From assembly GCA_016256075.1 (NCBI GenBank), contig SDVU01000704.1, positions 1 to 11,266 on the forward strand: 11,266 nt of DNA, read 5' to 3'. The stretch is from Dictyocoela muelleri. Taxonomy: Eukaryota; Microsporidia. The position numbers were made by a program, and so were the translations under genes. The notes under the pieces were generated by a model. That model was given only the letters and a program-made list of their open reading frames with translations. It did no database searches and was not told where the DNA came from. This document shows positions 6,210 through 11,266 of this stretch, in pieces (position 1 is the stretch's first letter; each line of letters opens with the position of its first letter).

Positions 6210-7480
6210 CTATCCATATAAATCGCCAATATTTCTAATATAAACAACCCATTCTTCATCTTTATATCTTAAGCAATTTTTTTCATTTCTTCATATTTTT
6301 TCAAAGTAAATTTTTTCTATTAGTTAATAACACGGTATTTATTTTCGTTAATTTGCATATTTAAATAAGAATCTTTAATGAGTTTTAGAAAGATGGCATC
6401 CCGGTGTTTAGTCGAAAGTTTAGCTGCGAATTAAATGACTCTAAATCATTATTATTCAATAAGATATTTTCTAAAATTCGATCTTCAGCATTACATCTGT
6501 ACAAATTCTTAGTGTCTCCAGATGTTTCTAAATAATTGTTTTTAAATATATGCAGAACTGTTAAATGTATCAATCTTAATTTCCCTTATAGAATTCTCAA
6601 GAAACGTATAACAATGCAGTACTCTTTCAATTAGAAAAAATACGAGCAAAGCTATCACTCCAATTAATCCTTTATTCTTTTATCGGCCTTAAATTGTGGA
6701 ATCAATCCCAATGATTGAATTTTTCGCCAACTTGATTGGCCTCAATGAAATAAACATATTTTAATTTCTGCTGTGAAAAATGTAAAAGGAATTGTATTGA
6801 TGACAGCTTTTTCGTAATCCAATTATAATAAATTTATCATTTGTTTGGCCTAGAATTTTTTAAATTATAAAAAATAGTTGCTATTAGTGAAGCTGAGATT
6901 TTACGGACATATAACAATAGAGCTAGGCATGATTTTATTATTTATTCTGTAACATGAGATATAGAATTAATAAAAGGAACTAGATGTTATTTTAAATGTT
7001 CCATCTTCATATATAATTGTTGAATTTTTTAATCTAATTTTTTTTCGGTTCCAAATATATAAAATATATTTTTTCATCATTTATACCAGAATCATAAAGC
7101 AGAAATTTAGAGCCATTATTTGTTTTTTTAAAATTTATAGAGCGTCATCACTTTGAAAATTATTATTATTGTAAAATTTATTTTTATATGATCTTATATT
7201 CATATAAATTAACTTTTTATCCATAAAAGATAAGCACTCATCATCAAACGTTTTCGAAATTATTTATATATTTGTATATATGAGTATTCACTTTTTACTA
7301 TTAATTCACCATTTTGTTTATTATTTCAGTTTTAGATATTACTAAAAAAATGATCAAGACAACTATGAAAAGTCAAAAAATAAAAAGAAGCTGAAATTAG
7401 ATAAAAATGAAGACTTGCTCTACATTTTTTATCAAAACACATAAAGCTGTGTAATTTACACAAAATATTTTTTTAATATG
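6210..7480 (-). pseudogene. Decayed MULE (MuDR-like) transposase 2
   Basis: Read on the minus strand, pieces in shifting frames follow the order of a MULE transposase. They begin with a FLYWCH-type zinc-binding start, CFDKKCRAS (7413-7439, CX4C spacing as in the better copy at 8561-9947). Next is the first catalytic aspartate in DGTFKITSSSFY (near 6970-7005), then the second in DYEKAV (near 6805-6822). CLFH (6744-6755) and WRKIQSLGLIPQF (near 6680-6730) follow. The third catalytic residue is in NNNDLESFN (about 6430-6455), followed by LNTGMPSF. Coding-like remains (FLKLIKDSYLNMQ; EEWVVYIRNIGDLYG) continue to about 6213. Stops and several frame changes are scattered through it. It is clearly older than the neighbouring MULE and only distantly similar to it. 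The element ends are not identified. Confidence 0.75.
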
Positions 7481-7489
7481 TTTTGATCA

Positions 7490-8251
7490 AATAAACATCG
7501 ATTTTCAATGTATTCAAAGAATTTTACAATTTTATTACTGATCATAGGGGTTTAAATTTTTTTTAAAAAAAAATCTTCAGGCAAATATTTACCTTCCATT
7601 TACTCAATTGAATAAGGACGATGTTCATATGTTCTTATTTTATAATCAATTACCCCTCCCGTTATCATATATTATAGGTATCACGCACTTGCTTGCTTGT
7701 TTAAAATTACGCAAGCATAGGCCCTCGTATTTTTTCGTATAATTCAACAATACAAATTTCATCGGTTTTATTAGTTGCTTTTCTTCCATTATGGCGTTTA
7801 ACTTTAAAATTTAAGCCCGTATTATCTACTTGAACCTACTTATTCACAACACCCAATTTTTTATCTTTAAAGTCAAAGGATCTGTTCTCTATAAGAAAAA
7901 AATCCTATACCACGATATCGTGCTTGTGTTAATTTCCAAATTTTTTTCAATTGAATGCTGTGGAACATTACTTGAAAACTTGATAATAATTTTAAAGACC
8001 TGCAAAAAATAAACTTAATAGTCTCTAAAAAATATCTCAATCTAAGGCTTTTTCAACTTTTATAGCCCTTACGGCTATAGACATACACCACCATGCACTC
8101 CTCTTAAGTACATTTAAATTATTTAACTTCATGCAAGTATGTCATTAATCACATTGAACTTCTTTTTTATATAATTTTCACTTATTTAATATTCCACTAG
8201 TTCTTTCTTGTTGAATCGAATCATTGTGTTTTTAAAGTCGTCAGGTGTCAT
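7490..8251 (-). pseudogene. Decayed Merlin/ISXO2-like transposase 2
   Basis: The minus strand gives an ATG at 8251-8249 starting MTPDDFKNTMIRFNKKELVEY. A zinc-ribbon remnant CMKLNN...AWWCMS (about 8085-8135) follows, then a helix-turn-helix-like SIEKNLEINTSTISWY (about 7915-7960). The catalytic-domain start is VQVDNTGLNFKVKRHNGRKA (about 7785-7845), where D in VDNT is the first catalytic aspartate and the K-GR pattern is typical of Merlin/ISXO2 proteins. TYEHRPY (about 7610-7630) matches the TDEHRSY block, with the second aspartate lost. A worn match to the last block (NPYD, then KSMF) lies near 7490-7550, meeting the MULE fossil. Several frame changes and stops are present. The length of about 760 bases fits a nearly full-length but dead gene. 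Confidence 0.66.
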
Positions 8252-8343
8252 TTCTAGTGGTGGAAAAAATATTTTAAATAATATCACATATCATGTATTT
8301 TTTGATGGGAGAAAAATACATCTGATTCAATCTTTATTTTTGA

Positions 8344-8377
8344 TTTTCATAGTTTAGTCTGGGCCAAACTATGAAAA
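8344..8377. repeat. 12-bp perfect inverted repeat beside the left 78-bp repeat
   Basis: TTTTCATAGTTT (8344-8355) and AAACTATGAAAA (8366-8377) flank a 10-base loop. The right arm runs into the start of the 78-bp direct repeat. It is present only on the left side of the MULE element. Confidence 0.8.
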
Positions 8378-8452
8378 ATATTACAATTTGAATATTGGCA
8401 AAATATCAAGTTTCGCATACAGTCGAAACTATGCAGATCTGTTTAAGAAAAA
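8375..8452 (+). repeat. 78-bp direct repeat flanking the MULE element, left copy
   Basis: This copy matches 10037-10114 at 77 of 78 positions; the single difference is T at 8395 versus G at 10057. It ends 5 bases before the left terminal inverted repeat. It contains the small hairpin GTTTCG/CGAAAC and in plus frame reads YYNLNIGKISSFAYSRNYAD, so it could be a piece of an interrupted gene. Confidence 0.95.
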
Positions 8453-8457
8453 TCGTA

Positions 8458-8530
8458 TCCGTTTGTTCGCCCGTGGGCGAACAAACGGATGTTCGTCCTA
8501 GGTAAAAAACGGATTTTCGTCCTGGGTAAA
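8458..8530 (+). repeat. Left terminal inverted repeat of the MULE element
   Basis: The outermost part is a 34-base palindrome (8457-8490): 16-bp perfect arms ATCCGTTTGTTCGCCC around GT. Next come two tandem 24-base units (8483-8506 and 8507-8530) of the form AAACGGATNTTCGTCCTNGGTAAA, differing at two positions. ACGGATTTTCGTCCTGG is the best conserved part shared with the right end. Confidence 0.9.
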
Positions 8531-8560
8531 AATAATTTAAAAAATAAAATTTAAAAACTT

Positions 8561-9947
8561 TTATTTATCTTTAAATTTGTAAATTTTTAAAATACCATCA
8601 ATAAATTTATCGTCTTCAAAATATTTTAAATCATTAGCCATATAAAACAATCGCATTTCTTTTTCAGATTCCTTTCTTGACCATGTGATATTGGATTTTT
8701 TGTTTTGTTTCAATTCTATTTCATTTAAACATTCACATTCTAATAAATTTTGAATAAATAGAGCTATGTTGGGATTTGAAATTCTTATTTTATCATTTAT
8801 CGATCTATGCCAAGCTTCGGCACCGTTAGTTGTTCTCGGTTCAAAATTTGAAATTCTATCAAAGATTGACCATTCTTGAATATTAAAAATTGGGTTTGTG
8901 TAATTTTCATTTTCGATTTTTCCAAAATATGTATTTTCTAAATATGAAAAAAATCCTTTTTATCGTTATTTTCTAAATTGATACTTTTTTTTGCATTATA
9001 AAAAAATGAAAAATTTTATCAGGTGGTAAAAAAGCCGATGCTAAAATTCTTTTTATAATAACTTTGAATTCAGTATTTATATATTCATTAAACAATCCTT
9101 CATTTTTCAATCTTCGTATTATAGATTGTGTAAAATGAAAGTAGCATAACTGCAAATTTGAATTTATAAATGTTTTTTTCACTGCATTATTAAGAGGTTT
9201 TTCAAAATCAGTGATAATTGTTTCTGGTGAAATTTGAGTTAATTCGATATTTTTTTTAAAAATAGTTAAATACTCTTTTTCAGATTTTCCGCTCATTAAA
9301 ATATAAATTATGGGAAATGTTTTGCCTAAAAAAACTGTGTGTATTATTAATCACTGATAAAAATTAGCTGAGGAAATTTTAAATGTACCATCAATTATAA
9401 GAATTTTCCAATTTTTAAAAAACGAATTTTCTTTGTATTTGCTATAAAAAATAATGAATCTATTATCACACTCAAATCCTGAATCATGCCTTAAAAATAA
9501 ATCACCGTTCTTATCAAACTTTAAAATTTCAGGAATGTCATTAAAATTTTTAGGTTGATAATTGTTAATTTTATTTCTTTTTCTCTTTAATGTATCCTTT
9601 ATATAATTTACACTTATCATATTATTTGTTTCAAGTTCTTCATTATCAAAAATATTGCAAACTATTTCATTTACCGAGTAATTTTTCAAAGAAAGTTCAT
9701 TTATATGTAGTTGTATTTTACGTTTTTTAATCTTTTCCGTCATTGGTCCATGATCATAAGCAATTATTTTATAAATTTTATCATCTTTCAAATATATCGC
9801 ACCTTGACATTTTCTCGATTGACATTTGTATCTTTTTATTGCATCTTTTGTATCGGCATAATTATGTATCATTTCTTGATGTATCAATAATATCCCATTT
9901 CGTTTACTTGTTAAAAAATAAAAGTCTGACATTAGGGGTGAGGGCAT
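8561..9947 (-). pseudogene. MULE transposase of the 1574-bp element, lightly damaged
   Basis: This is a DDE transposase of the MuDR/MULE family, about 462 codons, cutting and pasting the element by its ends. A FLYWCH-type zinc-binding start has C42 and C47 (YKCQSRKC) and H66. The first catalytic D186 is in IDGTF, the second at about 247 in TDFE, then C268-X2-H271 in CYFH. The third is the E of NGAEAWH (about 377). Damage is small: one in-frame TGA at 9351-9353 just after NFYQ, with the same frame continuing as LIIHTVFLGK, and two shifts in homopolymer runs (A8 near 8985-8995, T7 near 8945-8955). Some of these could be sequencing errors. The gene ends at TAA 8561-8563, overlapping an AATAAA. 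ATG at 9947 opens the frame, but ATG at 9932 is preceded by CACCCCTA, a CCC-type signal, so the shorter start is preferred. Confidence 0.9.
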
Positions 9948-9958
9948 ATTTTTATTAA

Positions 9959-10031
9959 TTTATCCAGGACGAAAATCCGTTTTTCGTCCAAAATGAACTT
10001 ATGTTTTTTCGCCCATGGGCGAAAAAACGGA
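9959..10031 (-). repeat. Right terminal inverted repeat of the MULE element
   Basis: Its outer part is a perfect 26-base palindrome (10003-10028): GTTTTTTCGCCC facing GGGCGAAAAAAC around AT. A second hairpin, GGACGAAAA/TTTTCGTCC (9967-9975, 9981-9989), lies inside. It differs from the left end mainly in the middle third, where the left end carries a 24-base duplication pattern. Confidence 0.9.
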
Positions 10032-10036
10032 AAGCC

Positions 10037-10114
10037 AAAATATTACAATTTGAATAGTGGCAAAATATCAAGTTTCGCATACAGTCGAAACTATGCAGAT
10101 CTGTTTAAGAAAAA
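10037..10114 (+). repeat. 78-bp direct repeat flanking the MULE element, right copy
   Basis: This copy starts 5 bases after the right terminal inverted repeat and matches 8375-8452 at 77 of 78 positions in the same orientation. Confidence 0.95.
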
Positions 10115-10734
10115 GATTTAGGTTTATATGGAATATTGGAAGATAAAAAAATCCTTCAAACTATTTTACAGCCCATTTAGTTCTTAATCATCCAAAATAA
10201 TTAAAGACATGGGTACGAAAGTAATCAAATAAAAATTAAATAATTAAAACAGTGTTAAAAATCTTACTATTCACATAAAATAAAAATTACTATACTTAGT
10301 AAGATATATCTTTTTTAAAAAAATGCTCTTGCTTAACTATAATTCGATATTTATAATAATTTCTTAATTTTTTACATTTAGAAATCTAAAAGGGGTATTA
10401 CATAAATTTATATGGCTAATGTACCCGTTTTTCTCATAAATTAAATATTTTAAACTCTCAAAATATAATTCTCGACTCGTTTATTTGTTAAAAGCCCGCA
10501 TTTGCTGTTCTTTGCCTTTTCGGATAAAATTTAACAAATTATATTATTAAGCATATACATTCTAGAGTAAACCCTGAAATTGGCTCATTTATTAGAACTT
10601 ACGACTAAAGTTGGAGTATAAAACAACGCCTATACACTGGATTTAAACAAAATTTTAAAGAGATGAATGAAAATAGTCCATACTAATAAGAATTGATAAC
10701 CAATTTTTTTATTCAATATAAAAAAAATCCAGGC
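10115..10734. other. AT-rich region with possible decayed coding scraps, unidentified
   Basis: No intact gene is present. Just after the right 78-bp repeat a plus frame reads DLGLYGILEDKKILQTILQP (10115-10174) before a stop. On the minus strand, 10290-10490 gives coding-like pieces such as YFESLKYLIYEKNGYISHIN. Neither matches a family I recognise, and in such AT-rich DNA short open stretches arise by chance. No repeat or RNA gene was seen. Confidence 0.35.
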
Positions 10735-10735
10735 C

Positions 10736-10798
10736 GATAGACCGCAGTACAAATGGTCCGCAGTACAGGTAGAACGTAGTATCGGTAGAGCGAAATTT
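10736..10798 (+). repeat. 16-bp tandem repeat, three full units and a partial
   Basis: Units GATAGACCGCAGTACA (10736), AATGGTCCGCAGTACA (10752) and GGTAGAACGTAGTATC (10768) are followed by a partial GGTAGAGCGAAAT (10784). They are degenerate but in strict 16-base register. Confidence 0.75.
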
Positions 10799-10951
10799 TT
10801 TTTTATAGATCTTAAATAAACATTATAACATTTTTAAGATTAAATATTAAATAAATAATCTTAATAAAAATAATAAATTATAAATATTTATTCTACCCAT
10901 ATTATAATGTCTATTAATTAGCCAGTAAAAAATTTAGCGGGACATATGCGA

Positions 10952-10977
10952 CGCTTTGGCGCTTTAGCGCCAAAGCG
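10952..10977. repeat. GC-rich 26-base palindrome, possible transposon end
   Basis: CGCTTTGGCGCT (10952-10963) and AGCGCCAAAGCG (10966-10977) are perfect 12-bp arms around TT. A second stem, GCGGT/ACCGC (10975-10979, 10984-10988), overlaps it. Design, size and the 2-base centre recall the palindromic ends of the MULE element at 8457-8490 and 10003-10028, though the sequence differs. It may be one end of another element extending beyond the window. Confidence 0.7.
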
Positions 10978-10981
10978 GTTT

Positions 10982-11266
10982 TTACCGCCAATTTTTTTTT
11001 AATTTTTTTATTAATTTTTTACCCCCCTCCCCTTTTGTAAACATGACCATCAACATTTTTTGCAATGCCCAACTTTGGGTTTTAGAGATTTCCTTTGGTA
11101 ATAGAAGCTCGAAAAACTTTTCTTCATCTTTTAGTATAGCGAATATTCTTTCATATTTTCATATGGGCTTAACAGACTGTGTTTTGGTAACTGTTGTGCT
11201 CTGACTGAGGAGCCAACCCAAGGATGTCTCTGTGAAAAGTTGAAAGAGACTTAACATCGAATTTAG
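10982..11266 (-). pseudogene. Tail of an unidentified decayed reading frame, cut by the window edge
   Basis: On the minus strand from the window edge a frame reads KFDVKSLSTFHRDILGLAPQ and on to a stop near 11163. After a frame change it continues as KYERIFAILKDEEKFFELLL, then PKEISKTQSWALQKMLMVMF, ending at a TAA at 10982-10984. The composition (charged, helical, few low-complexity runs) looks like real protein, unlike the flanks. I do not recognise the family. It ends next to the GC-rich palindrome at 10952-10977, so it may belong to a mobile element. A chance open frame is possible. Confidence 0.4.

Larger units (their letters stand above)
8458..10031 (-). mobile_element. Nearly whole MULE-type DNA transposon (1574 bp)
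   Basis: Terminal inverted repeats of 73 bp (8458-8530 and 9959-10031) align without gaps at 59 positions and begin TCCGTTT. Between them is one minus-strand transposase gene that fills the element. Each end is itself a palindrome. No 8-11 bp target duplication of the usual MULE kind abuts the ends: the 5 bases outside are TCGTA on the left and AAGCC on the right. Instead, 78-bp direct repeats start 5 bases beyond each end. The near identity of those repeats and the lightly damaged gene indicate a recent insertion. Confidence 0.9.

Noticed and set aside
7830-8012. 60-codon plus-strand open frame
   Set aside because: It begins at TTG and lies opposite the helix-turn-helix and catalytic start of the second Merlin-like fossil.
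9743-9958. 71-codon plus-strand open frame
   Set aside because: It is antisense to the N-terminal zinc-binding part of the MULE transposase.
1-11266. CRISPR array, rRNA genes, bacterial-type operons
   Set aside because: No regularly spaced direct repeats with unique spacers, no rRNA-like blocks and no ribosome-binding-site pattern were seen.

Overview
This is a very AT-rich, gene-poor, repeat-dense stretch of what is most likely a microsporidian genome of the larger, transposon-rich type. Three things point there. The only intact host gene is a single-exon, divergent UBC7/UBE2G-type ubiquitin-conjugating enzyme. Its ATG has a CCC motif just upstream, as microsporidian genes often do, and an AATAAA overlaps its stop codon. 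The transposases are MULE and Merlin/ISXO2-like types that are common in microsporidia. Lineage is an inference from one gene plus mobile elements; a divergent fungus or protist is not excluded.

Layout. 1-140: a 17-bp minisatellite. 411-2960: three copies of one SINE-like retroposon of about 455 bp with a tRNA-like head (internal A and B boxes). Two copies have 14-bp target duplications. The third copy in the series (2011-2464) is inserted inside an older foldback (inverted-repeat) element whose arms reach 1909 and 2875. That foldback is itself bracketed by arrays of a 15-bp repeat. 2960-4100: no gene; an interlocked pair of inverted repeats and a small GC-richer patch with hairpins. 4102-4638 (minus): UBC7-like gene. 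4639-5170: its upstream region with a 16-bp tandem repeat and a long hairpin.

5170-10031 is a run of DNA transposons laid end to end: a decayed Merlin/ISXO2-like transposase (plus), a decayed MULE transposase (minus), a second decayed Merlin/ISXO2-like transposase (minus), and a nearly whole 1574-bp MULE-type element (8458-10031) with 73-bp terminal inverted repeats. This last element sits between two 78-bp direct repeats that differ at one position. That is far longer than a normal MULE target duplication and is the oddest structural feature here.

10115-11266: AT-rich DNA with a 16-bp tandem repeat, a near-perfect GC-rich palindrome resembling the ends of the MULE element, and the tail of an unidentified decayed minus-strand reading frame running off the window edge.

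The genes do not form an operon or pathway. UBC7 is a lone housekeeping gene (expected role: ER-associated degradation) in a field of transposons. The most noteworthy observation is the tRNA-derived SINE family, because such elements are not a standard part of microsporidian genome descriptions.
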